The notes under the pieces: generated by a model
Databases searched by the model: none
The model's input: the letters and a program-made list of their open reading frames with translations, nothing else
What the model was told of the DNA's origin: nothing
Assembly (NCBI GenBank): GCA_029884035.1
Contig: JAOUIM010000279.1
Coordinates: 1-5,403, forward strand
Origin: Aquincola sp.
GTDB taxonomy: Bacteria > Pseudomonadota > Gammaproteobacteria > Burkholderiales > Burkholderiaceae_C
Reading direction: 5' to 3'
Length of the DNA stretch: 5,403 bases
In this document: piece by piece, positions 1 through 5,403 of the stretch
Layout of the letters: each line of letters starts with the position of its first letter
Numbering within the stretch: the stretch's first letter is position 1
Translations under genes and position numbers: made by a program

Positions 1-384
1 TCGAGGAATTCGAGCTGGGCCGCATCGCGTGGAGCGTAGCTGATCGGCCTATCAGCGCCGGGCGTGCCTTTCCAGCCAGTCAAGGTCCGCTTAAGGCGAC
101 TTCGCCGCAGACCTGTTGTCGGCCATAAGCAGCCTTCTGCGGTGGTCTGCTTGAGGGCAGCAGGCGAGAGGCCATCGCCACGAATCCGGAGGCACCGGTA
201 AGAGAGACGATCGGTGAACACATTTGGCTGTGGCTGCTGTACAGCAGGTCACCGTCGCGCGAAGCTCTGACACCAGGCCAAGGTCGTGGTGCAAGCGCCA
301 AAGACCAACGCCTGCGATGGTGGGATTCGGCCAGATCGGGGCACGATGTTGTCCCGTTGCCCATGCACCCAAGGGATCATCTGC
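1..384. other. Intergenic stretch with no convincing gene
   Basis: This stretch lies beyond the 3' end of the LysR gene. Short open frames exist on both strands, but their translations are rich in Arg, Pro, Ser and Cys, resemble no family I recognise, and have no ribosome binding site. The first 40 or so bases could be the edge of a neighbouring gene. On the plus strand one frame reads EEFELGRIAWSVAD before running into low-quality sequence and a stop. On the minus strand another reads SYAPRDAAQLEFL out of the window. Neither can be assigned. A perfect 14-bp palindrome at 234-247 is the only clear local structure. No terminator with a T-run was found for the LysR gene. Confidence 0.6.
234..247. 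repeat. Perfect 14-bp palindrome downstream of the LysR gene
   Basis: The bases CTGCTGTACAGCAG equal their own reverse complement. As RNA this could fold into a 5-bp stem with a GUAC loop. It lies about 140 bases past the LysR stop codon, is not followed by a T-run on either strand, and has no gene start close by. A weak transcript-end hairpin, a protein-binding site or chance are all possible. Confidence 0.4.
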
Positions 385-1308
385 TCAGGACCGCGCCAAA
401 CCTCTGCGCTTCGCCTTGTCGGCGCCATAGACAGCCTGAACGTAGTGCTCGGCGCGTTCACGGCAGTAGCTGAGATAGGCACGCACCAAGCTTGAAGGAT
501 GCCTGTGGGACGGGTAGAGCAGGTTGATGGGAACCTCGGGCAACTTCAGGCTCGGGAGCACGCGCACCAGTTCGCCGCGGGCCAGTGCGTCGCGCGCCAG
601 GAACGGCGGCAACTCGGTCACGGCGGCACCCCGCAGAGCGCACGCTCGAAGGTGCAGGTAGTCGTTGGTGGACAGCACCGGGTCGGGTGCGAGAGTCGAC
701 TCCCCCAAAGTCCAGACGCCTCGAGCGTCCGATGCAGGCGCCCAGACGGCGCAGGGCAATCGGTGCAGTCCATCGGCCGTTCTTGGCGCGCCGAGTCGTG
801 ACAGCAGCGTTGGCGACGCCACCAGCACGTGGCGGTACGACGCGACGCGGCTCGCCACCATCGACTCGTCGACGATGGCGCCGACGCGCAGCGCCACATC
901 GATGCCGTCCTGGATCAGGTCCACGCGGCGCTCGGTGGCGAAGACACTGAGCCGGATATCCGGGAACTGCCGCTGGAAGGCACCCAGCAGTTCCCACCAG
1001 GGCTCCATGGACGGTGGAATCGACAGGCGCAGGCGCCCTTTCAAGCGCGCCTGATCACTGCGAAGCGCCGCCGCGCCTTCGGCCAAGGCCTCCAGCCCGC
1101 GGCTCGCATGCTCGTACAGGCGCGCCCCCGCATCGGTCAGCGCTATGCCCTTGGGGGACCGCTCCAACAGCTGGACCTTCAGCTGTTGCTCGAGCTGACG
1201 GATGCGCCGGCTGATCGTCGGCAGAGGCAGATTCAGGCGTGCCGCCGCGGCCGACAAGCTGCCTGCCTGCACGGCGCCAACGAACATTCGGGTCGCGTTG
1301 AGATCCAT
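385..1308 (-). CDS. LysR-type transcriptional regulator, CrgA-like group
   Basis: A DNA-binding regulator of 307 residues, the usual length for LysR proteins. Residues 1-60 form the winged helix-turn-helix, including the typical run SLSAAAARLNLPLPTISRRI followed by RQLEQQL and LLERSPKGIALTDAG. A linker helix spans about 61-90. The effector-binding domain follows from about 91, with FPDIRLSV, DLIQDGIDVALRVG and ASRVASYRHVLVASP, wording typical of CrgA-like LysR proteins. The start is well fixed: an in-frame TGA lies four codons upstream, and a GAGAGG ribosome site sits 5 nt before the ATG. It is divergent from the four-gene operon, the classic arrangement for a LysR protein that controls its neighbour. 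CrgA in Neisseria controls a quinone reductase gene, which fits the two reductase genes here. The effector is unknown. Family is certain; target is inferred. Confidence 0.95.
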   Translation of the reverse strand: MDLNATRMFVGAVQAGSLSAAAARLNLPLPTISRRIRQLEQQLKVQLLERSPKGIALTDAGARLYEHASRGLEALAEGAAALRSDQARLKGRLRLSIPPSMEPWWELLGAFQRQFPDIRLSVFATERRVDLIQDGIDVALRVGAIVDESMVASRVASYRHVLVASPTLLSRLGAPRTADGLHRLPCAVWAPASDARGVWTLGESTLAPDPVLSTNDYLHLRACALRGAAVTELPPFLARDALARGELVRVLPSLKLPEVPINLLYPSHRHPSSLVRAYLSYCRERAEHYVQAVYGADKAKRRGLARS

Positions 1309-1313
1309 CGGAG

Positions 1314-1319
1314 CCTCTC
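1314..1319 (-). promoter_or_regulatory. Ribosome binding site of the LysR gene
   Basis: On the minus strand this reads GAGAGG, 5 nt before the LysR ATG. It overlaps one arm of the palindrome at 1316-1329, so a protein bound there or a hairpin in the transcript could affect expression of the regulator. Confidence 0.65.
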
Positions 1320-1329
1320 ATATATGAGA
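1316..1329. promoter_or_regulatory. Perfect 14-bp palindrome, candidate operator
   Basis: TCTCATATATGAGA is identical to its reverse complement and stands out as AT-rich in GC-rich surroundings. It lies 8-21 nt upstream of the LysR start codon and overlaps that gene's ribosome site. This is a plausible position for autorepression by the regulator, or for binding by another dimeric regulator. The symmetry is directly visible; the function is inferred. Confidence 0.5.
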
Positions 1330-1351
1330 TGGGCATTATCAAGCATGTGAC

Positions 1352-1380
1352 TTCCAAGCCGCATTCGAGAGCCCTAGATT
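1352..1380 (+). promoter_or_regulatory. Weak sigma-70-like promoter candidate for the operon
   Basis: TTCCAA (1352-1357) and TAGATT (1375-1380) are separated by 17 nt. They match the -35 and -10 consensus at three and four of six positions. The weak -35 would suit a promoter needing an activator such as a LysR protein. The imperfect dyad at 1365-1378 overlaps the -10 element. This is the best candidate by eye, not a certain promoter. Confidence 0.3.
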
Positions 1381-1429
1381 TACGGCACGCCCTGGCAATC
1401 GGGGGCGTCAACGTCTCAACCGCTGTGCC

Positions 1430-1435
1430 AAGGAG
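1430..1435 (+). promoter_or_regulatory. Ribosome binding site of the NTF2-like gene
   Basis: AAGGAG lies 6 nt before the ATG at 1442. It is a strong Shine-Dalgarno match and fixes the start of the first operon gene. Confidence 0.8.
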
Positions 1436-1441
1436 CCCGTC

Positions 1442-1819
1442 ATGTCCATCGAAGTGCTGGTGAAGGCCTACGAGAAGGCGCTGAACACCAACGACCTCGA
1501 ATCGATCCTCAACCTGTACGGGCAAACACCCGTGTTCATGCCTCAACACGCGCCGGCACTGGTTGGGCGCGAGGCGGTGCGCGCCGGCTATCGGCAGGTG
1601 TTCGAGACGATCAAGCTGAACATCGAGTTCACGATCCACGACCTGGAAGTCCTCGGCGATACCGCCTGGGCGCGGACCAGTTCAGCCGGCCGCACTCGCA
1701 TCCTGAGCGCGGGCATCGAGGTGGCCGAGGGCAACAACGAACTGTTCATCTTCAAGCGCGAGAACGGCGATTGGAAGATTCACCGCTACCTCTTTTCGAC
1801 CACCCAGCGGCGCGCGTGA
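1442..1819 (+). CDS. NTF2-like (SnoaL/DUF4440-type) small protein
   Basis: A 125-residue cytoplasmic protein with no signal peptide or membrane segment. Its pattern is that of the NTF2-like cone fold: an N-terminal helix (VKAYEKALNTNDLESILNLY), a strand with VFMPQHAP, a further helix after GREAVRAGYRQVFE, then strands IEFTIHDLEVLGDTAWARTS, NELFIFKRENGDWKIHRYLF. The closing 'F-x-x-NGDWKIHRY' run is typical of SnoaL/DUF4440 proteins often named SgcJ/EcaC family or nuclear transport factor 2 family. Members include isomerases, hydratases, cyclases and pure binding proteins, so fold does not give function. It is the first gene of the operon, with a strong ribosome site and a 23-nt gap to the hydrolase gene. 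A role on the same substrate as its neighbours is inferred. The reaction is unknown. Confidence 0.88.
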   Translation: MSIEVLVKAYEKALNTNDLESILNLYGQTPVFMPQHAPALVGREAVRAGYRQVFETIKLNIEFTIHDLEVLGDTAWARTSSAGRTRILSAGIEVAEGNNELFIFKRENGDWKIHRYLFSTTQRRA

Positions 1820-1830
1820 GCACGATCCAC

Positions 1831-1836
1831 AGGAGA
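1831..1836 (+). promoter_or_regulatory. Ribosome binding site that decides the hydrolase start
   Basis: AGGAGA lies 6 nt before the ATG at 1843. It selects this start over an in-frame ATG at 1771, which would overlap the upstream gene and place 24 residues ahead of a clear signal peptide. Confidence 0.8.
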
Positions 1837-1842
1837 AACAAG

Positions 1843-2862
1843 ATGCATTCGCCGCGCAACCGTCTCGCGTCCCTGGCCTTGATGGCCGCTGCCTTGCTGC
1901 CGTGGGCCGCGCAGGCGCAGGACCTGGACAAGCTGCCGAACTACGTGCCCGTGCTCCCGCAGATCAAGGCGCGCGCCCTGGCAGTTGACCCGCAAAAGGG
2001 CTACCTGGTCCAGCAAGTCAAGCCGAATGTCTATGTCATCACCGACGGCATCTACCAGTCAGCCTTCGTGACCACCGGCAAGGGCGTGATCCTGTTCGAT
2101 GCACCCGAGAGTTATGCCCAACACATCGTCAAGGCGGTCACGGAAGTCACGCGCGAGCCGATCGTGCAGCTGGTGTATTCACACGCTCACCTGGATCACA
2201 TTGCCGGGGCCGGCCTCCTCGTCAAGCAGCTGCCGAAACTCGCCATCGTGGCCGAGGCCGATACCGCGACATTCCTGCGTGAGAAGAAGGACCCGAGGCG
2301 ACCCCTCCCCACCAGCACGTTCAAGAACCAGCGCACGCTGAAGCTGGGCACGATGACGGTGGAGTTGAAGAAGGGCCAGTGGCACTCGCCCGAAGGCGAC
2401 CTGTTCGTCTACCTGCCCCAGCGCAAGTTCCTGATCGCCATCGACACCCTCGCCGCAGGCCATGTGCCGTTCATGGACTTCGATCTCAGCACCAACATGC
2501 ACGCCTATCTGAAGGTGTTCGATCAGTTGCTGTCGAATGACTTCGATGTGCTGGTTCCCGGCCACCTGACCTACCTGGCCGACCGCCAGGACGTGCAGAT
2601 GTCCAAGGACTACGCACTCGACGTCTACAAGACGGTCAAGCGCATCCACGACGGCACCGACCAGATGAAGGTGATGTCGGCAGCGGCGCAGAAGTACAGC
2701 TGGGACAACAAGTTCGCCATCTTCCGCACCCTGCTCGACGGGGTGGTCGCGCAATGCGCCGCCGAGATCCAGGGACGCTGGATCGACAAGCTCGCGGGCG
2801 TGGACGTGTTCGGTGCGAGCCACTGCCGCGCCGCGCTGATCTACGCTCGCTGGGACGACTGA
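1843..2862 (+). CDS. Exported metallo-beta-lactamase-fold metallo-hydrolase
   Basis: A 339-residue hydrolase with a Sec signal peptide: basic MHSPRNR, a hydrophobic stretch from about residue 8 to 21, and a likely cut after AQA at residue 25. The mature protein should be periplasmic. The metal site is complete: HAHLDH at 114-119 (His114, His116, Asp118, His119), His181 in GQWHSPEGD, Asp201 in IAIDT and His241 in VPGH. Two metal ions, usually zinc, are therefore expected. The segment after about 245 (helical, DYALDVYKTVKRIHDG) is a family-specific C-terminal region. The only two cysteines, Cys305 and Cys328, lie in it and could form a disulfide after export. Family members cleave beta-lactams, lactones, thioesters, sulfates or phosphates. 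Lack of close similarity to known resistance enzymes and the catabolic-looking context argue against an antibiotic role, but the substrate is unknown. It ends 2 nt before the next gene. Confidence 0.92.
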   Translation: MHSPRNRLASLALMAAALLPWAAQAQDLDKLPNYVPVLPQIKARALAVDPQKGYLVQQVKPNVYVITDGIYQSAFVTTGKGVILFDAPESYAQHIVKAVTEVTREPIVQLVYSHAHLDHIAGAGLLVKQLPKLAIVAEADTATFLREKKDPRRPLPTSTFKNQRTLKLGTMTVELKKGQWHSPEGDLFVYLPQRKFLIAIDTLAAGHVPFMDFDLSTNMHAYLKVFDQLLSNDFDVLVPGHLTYLADRQDVQMSKDYALDVYKTVKRIHDGTDQMKVMSAAAQKYSWDNKFAIFRTLLDGVVAQCAAEIQGRWIDKLAGVDVFGASHCRAALIYARWDD

Positions 2863-2864
2863 TC

Positions 2865-3968
2865 GTGTCCACGAACCCGGGCGGTGAACCGACCCGCGGC
2901 GAACCCACCGGCGACCCCACGCATCCGGCTGCGTCGCGCACGATGCGCGCGGTGGTGCTGAGCCGGCCCGGTGGCCCCGAGAACCTGGTGTTGTCGACGC
3001 TGCCGCTGCCACGTGCACAGCCCGGCTGGGTGCGCATCGCGGTGCGCGCGTTCGGTTTGAACCGCTCGGAGCTGCACACGCGGCTGGGGCTGTCGCAGGG
3101 CGTCTCGTTTCCGCGCGTGCTGGGCATCGAGGCGGTGGGCGTGATCGACGAGCTGCCTGACCGTGAAAGTGAGGGCGAAAGCGACGGCCGCCTCACCCTG
3201 GGCCAGCAAGTCGCCACGATGCTCGGCGGCATGGGCCGCGTCTTCGACGGCGGCTATGCCGAGTACGTTGTGGTCCCGCGCCGCCAGGTGATCCCTTTTG
3301 CTTCTGCGCTGCCCTGGGCCGTGCTCGGCGCCGTCCCGGAAACGCTGCAGACGGCCTTCGGCTCCCTCGACATCGGCCTGGATTTGCAGTCTGGCCAGAC
3401 ATTGCTCATCCGCGGTGGCACCTCGGCCCTCGGCCTGGCTGCGGCGACATTGGCCAAGGACCTCGGCGCCACGGTGCTGGCCACGACGCGCCAGCCCGAG
3501 CGGGCTGCGGCGCTGCGTGCACATGGTGTGGACCATGTGATCGTCGACGACGGGCAGATTGCCTCGGCCGTGCGCGCCGTCGTGCCCGCAGGCGTGGACG
3601 CTGCACTCGAACTGGTGGGCACGCCGACCTTGCCCGACACCTTGCGTGCCACGCGTGTGCACGGCACGGTCTGTTTTACCGGCATGCTGTCCAACCGGTG
3701 GACGGTGAGCGAGTTCTACCCCATCGACTACATCCCGCGCGGCGTCAGGCTCACGGCCTACGCCGGTGGTGCCGGCGATCTGCCGGCGCAGGTGCTGCAG
3801 GCCTATCTCGACCGTCTGGCTGCAGGCGAGCTGGCGATCGGGCCGCTGCACACCTACACGCTGAACGACATCCCGCGCGCTCATGCGGACCTCGAACACA
3901 ATCGCGTCTTCGGCAAACTGGTGGGCGTGATAGCCCCCGCCGACCTCGCCACCCCCGTGCAGCGATAG
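2865..3968 (+). CDS. MDR-superfamily zinc-independent oxidoreductase, quinone-oxidoreductase-like
   Basis: An NAD(P)H-dependent reductase of the medium-chain dehydrogenase/reductase superfamily, probably acting on quinones or enones in the cytoplasm. Numbered from the internal Met at 2943, residues 1-120 form the GroES-like domain (MRAVVLSRPGGPENLVL, FGLNRSELHTRLG, FPRVLGIEAVGVI, GGYAEYVVVP). The Rossmann fold follows with RGGTSALGLAAATLAKDLGA at 157-176 and ATTR ending at Arg183, which suits NADPH. The zinc-binding cysteine lobe is absent. The wording closely follows the 'quinone_oxidoreductase_like_1' MDR group. The start is uncertain. GTG at 2865 is 2 nt after the hydrolase stop, with a weak GGGA 9 nt upstream, and gives 367 residues. 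ATG at 2943 gives 341 residues, matches the usual family start, but has no ribosome site. The extra 26 residues hold a Gly-Glu/Asp-Pro-Thr repeat. Confidence 0.92.
   Translation: MSTNPGGEPTRGEPTGDPTHPAASRTMRAVVLSRPGGPENLVLSTLPLPRAQPGWVRIAVRAFGLNRSELHTRLGLSQGVSFPRVLGIEAVGVIDELPDRESEGESDGRLTLGQQVATMLGGMGRVFDGGYAEYVVVPRRQVIPFASALPWAVLGAVPETLQTAFGSLDIGLDLQSGQTLLIRGGTSALGLAAATLAKDLGATVLATTRQPERAAALRAHGVDHVIVDDGQIASAVRAVVPAGVDAALELVGTPTLPDTLRATRVHGTVCFTGMLSNRWTVSEFYPIDYIPRGVRLTAYAGGAGDLPAQVLQAYLDRLAAGELAIGPLHTYTLNDIPRAHADLEHNRVFGKLVGVIAPADLATPVQR
2883..2921 (+). repeat. Short degenerate tandem repeat coding Gly-Glu/Asp-Pro-Thr
   Basis: Three imperfect units encode GEPT, GEPT and GDPT, the first two separated by one Arg codon. 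The repeat falls in the possible N-terminal extension of the first MDR gene, between the GTG at 2865 and the ATG at 2943. If translated it would be a flexible tail; if not, it is leader sequence between two genes. Confidence 0.55.
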
Positions 3969-3975
3969 GCCCATC

Positions 3976-4989
3976 ATGCGAGCAGCCTGGTATGAGCGAA
4001 GAGGACCGGCGCGCGATGTGCTGGTCGTTGGAGAGATGCCTCAGCCGTCGCCCGGTGAAGGCGAGGTGCGCATCCGACTGGCCTTCTCCGGCATCAACCC
4101 CGGCGACGTGAAGAAGCGCAGCGGCTGGCAGGGCTCACCGATGCCGTACCCGCGCGTCGTGCCCCACAGCGACGGCGCGGGTGTCATCGACGCAGTCGGC
4201 ACGGGCGTCCCCGCCGCTCGTGTCGGCGAGACGGTCTGGTGTTACGGCGCCCAGTCCTATCGAGCCTTCGGCACCGCCGCTGAACAGGTCGTCGTCCCCG
4301 CTGCGCTGGCCGTGCACCTGCCCGAGGCGGCGGGTCAGCAAACCTCGTTCCTCGAACAGGCGGCGTGCCTGGGCATTGCCGGCATCACCGGCCATCGCGC
4401 GGTATTTGCCGCCGGCCCGGTGGCCGGGCTCAACGTGCTGGTGTGGGGCGCCGCATCGGGTGTGGGTGCAGTGGCCCTGCAGATGGCGCACCGTGCCGGC
4501 GCGCGAGTGCTCGCCGTGGTACGGCGTGCGGAGCAGTTGCCATCGGTGCGCGCAATGGGCGCGGCCGAGGCCTGGCTCGCCGACGATCCGGCACTGGTGG
4601 AGCAGATCCGCCTTGCCGCGCCCGAGGGCGTGCATCGCGTCGCCGAGGTCGACTTCGCCGCGCACATCGACGTCGATGCTCAGGTCATGGCGACCGGCGG
4701 CGTCATCAGCGCCTACTACTCGTCCACCGACCGCCCCGACATCCCCTACTGGAAACTGGCCTTTGCCGACGTCTCGCTGCGCCTGCTGGGAAGCGACGAC
4801 TTCCCGCCGGCGGTCAAGGCAGAGGCCGCACGCGAGTTGACGGCCGCGCTGCTCGAAGGCCGCTTGCGCGCGGCCATCACAGCGCGGCTGCCGTTGCAGG
4901 ACATCGCGCTGGCCCACGAGCAAGTGGAGCGGGGTGCCGGCGGTCGTGTTCTGCTGAACCTGGCCGCCGATGCATCCGCTCAGGTCTAG
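3976..4989 (+). CDS. NADPH:quinone reductase, zeta-crystallin/QOR type (MDR superfamily)
   Basis: A 337-residue cytoplasmic reductase of usual family length. The GroES-like domain runs from residue 1 to about 125, with MRAAWYERRGPARDVL, the SGINPGDVKKRSG segment whose Asn41 is a conserved active-site position in QOR, and VVPHSDGAGVIDAVG. The Rossmann fold carries VWGAASGVGAVALQMAHRAGA at 157-177, and Arg183/Arg184 could bind the NADPH phosphate. HRVAEVDFAAHI at 220-231 is a family hallmark (usually VEVDFGAN). No zinc-binding cysteine lobe is present. These enzymes reduce quinones or alpha,beta-unsaturated carbonyls with NADPH. It starts 7 nt after the first MDR gene with only a weak GATAGG-type site, so coupled translation is likely. 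It is clearly different in sequence from its neighbour, so the pair is not a recent duplication. It appears to be the last gene of the operon. Confidence 0.93.
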   Translation: MRAAWYERRGPARDVLVVGEMPQPSPGEGEVRIRLAFSGINPGDVKKRSGWQGSPMPYPRVVPHSDGAGVIDAVGTGVPAARVGETVWCYGAQSYRAFGTAAEQVVVPAALAVHLPEAAGQQTSFLEQAACLGIAGITGHRAVFAAGPVAGLNVLVWGAASGVGAVALQMAHRAGARVLAVVRRAEQLPSVRAMGAAEAWLADDPALVEQIRLAAPEGVHRVAEVDFAAHIDVDAQVMATGGVISAYYSSTDRPDIPYWKLAFADVSLRLLGSDDFPPAVKAEAARELTAALLEGRLRAAITARLPLQDIALAHEQVERGAGGRVLLNLAADASAQV

Positions 4990-5403
4990 CCTCGAGCTGG
5001 GAGGGGCACTCGGCAGGGACCTCACCGTGCCAAAGCCCCGAGGATCTCGCCGATGGAGTTCACGCAGCGGCGCACCCAATGACCGCTGTGTGGTTTGCAG
5101 ATCTACAGGCGCTACGGCTGCAGTGGGTCGGTAGGGCGCTTTCCGGCGGCGTAGAAGCAGTCAGCGACGCCACGGTGGCGGCCACGCCTGGGGCCGACGT
5201 CCGCTGCACCCCGCATTGCTGACCTTCGTGTGTCCTGTGGTCGCCAAGCCCGGTGACCGCTTGAGGGAGCTCAGCGTGAGGTGAGTCCGCGCGGGCGAAG
5301 GACCGCAACCGCTGCGCAGCGCAACTCGAAGACGCGCGCTCTTTCTTGCGTCAACCATGCAGTAGAAGCTGCCGCAACCTCGCAAACTCCGAAAGAACCT
5401 CAG
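4990..5403. other. Non-coding or unassigned 3' stretch
   Basis: No convincing gene is seen in these 414 bases. The open frames are short, lack ribosome sites and give Arg/Pro/Ser/Cys-rich translations of no known family. GGCAC (5005-5009) and GTGCC (5027-5031) could pair just after the operon end, but the loop is 17 nt and no T-run follows, so it is a poor terminator. Other symmetric spots are CGCCAC-G-GTGGCG at 5168-5180 and CGCTGCGCAGCG at 5310-5321. The stretch looks like decayed or purely intergenic DNA. It shares GCTTGAGGG (5259-5267) with the left flank (149-157). Confidence 0.55.

Larger units (their letters stand above)
1309..1441. promoter_or_regulatory. Divergent promoter/operator region between the LysR gene and the operon
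   Basis: This 133-bp gap separates two divergent starts and should hold both promoters and the regulator's binding sites. It contains the AT-rich palindrome at 1316-1329, a weak forward promoter candidate at 1352-1380, and an imperfect dyad at 1365-1378 (five of seven base pairs match). One T-N11-A spacing fits at T1364/A1376, but it is not centred on the dyad, so I cannot name a definite LysR box. The role is inferred from gene arrangement. Confidence 0.7.

Noticed and set aside
829..1350. Plus-strand open frame opposite the 5' half of the LysR gene
   Set aside because: The LysR reading is unambiguous on the minus strand; the opposing translation is Arg/Gln-rich and matches nothing.
1771..1842. 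Upstream in-frame ATG that would extend the MBL hydrolase by 24 residues
   Set aside because: It would overlap the NTF2-like gene and hide the signal peptide. The ATG at 1843 has a strong AGGAGA site and begins a classical Sec leader.
1843..2862. Antibiotic-resistance metallo-beta-lactamase
   Set aside because: The metal-binding motif is shared by the whole fold. The region after residue 245 and the operon context do not match known resistance enzymes, so only the broad hydrolase call is supported.
2754..2864. Upstream ATG extending the first MDR gene into the hydrolase gene
   Set aside because: The extra residues are an out-of-frame reading of the hydrolase 3' end, Arg-rich and unrelated to MDR proteins.
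2179..3018. Minus-strand open frame (279 codons) across the hydrolase and first MDR genes
   Set aside because: It is antisense to two well-supported genes, and its translation resembles reverse-complement codon bias and not a protein family.
2841..3977. Long minus-strand open frame (378 codons) opposite the first MDR gene
   Set aside because: It lies entirely antisense to a clear MDR enzyme, its translation is His/Arg/Gln/Ala-rich without any family match, and long antisense frames are common in GC-rich coding DNA.
5005..5031. Possible terminator hairpin after the operon (GGCAC / GTGCC)
   Set aside because: The 5-bp stem with a 17-nt loop and no following T-run is too weak to call a terminator.
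4135..5079. Long minus-strand open frame (314 codons) opposite the second MDR gene
   Set aside because: It is a shadow of the QOR gene, with compositionally biased translation and no ribosome site or recognisable motif.
4365..5222. Plus-strand open frame running out of the QOR gene into the right flank
   Set aside because: It is a +1/+2 shadow of the QOR gene, Arg/Gly-rich, and its extension past 4989 resembles no family, so it does not support a gene in the flank.
5060..5385. Short minus-strand open frames in the right flank
   Set aside because: They lack ribosome sites and recognisable sequence and have the Arg/Ser/Pro-rich composition expected of chance frames in GC-rich DNA.

Overview
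The window is GC-rich, with tightly packed genes on the plus strand and protein types typical of a free-living proteobacterium. A Burkholderiales-type betaproteobacterium (Comamonadaceae or a relative) is the best guess. That rests on base composition, codon use and protein style; no rRNA or marker gene is present to confirm it.

Layout. Positions 1-384 hold no convincing gene. Positions 385-1308 (minus strand) encode a LysR-type regulator of the CrgA-like group. A 133-bp divergent intergenic region (1309-1441) follows, with a perfect 14-bp palindrome right beside the regulator's start codon. Four plus-strand genes then run with gaps of 23, 2 and 7 nt and look like one operon: a small NTF2/SnoaL-like protein (1442-1819), an exported metallo-beta-lactamase-fold hydrolase (1843-2862), a zinc-independent MDR oxidoreductase of the quinone-oxidoreductase-like type (2865-3968), and a second, different MDR NADPH:quinone reductase of the zeta-crystallin/QOR type (3976-4989). 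Positions 4990-5403 again hold no convincing gene.

How it may work together. The regulator probably controls the divergent operon. CrgA of Neisseria meningitidis is known to regulate a quinone reductase gene (mdaB), so a CrgA-like regulator beside two quinone-reductase-like genes suggests a response to quinones, enones or other electrophiles, or a small catabolic pathway. The hydrolase carries a Sec signal peptide, so it would act in the periplasm while both reductases act in the cytoplasm. One possibility is that an ester- or lactone-like compound is hydrolysed outside and its product reduced inside, with the NTF2-like protein as a small binding or enzymatic partner. The substrate cannot be read from the sequence.

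No tRNA, rRNA, CRISPR array, transposase or integrase was seen. The combination of genes is the most interesting aspect; each family alone is well known.
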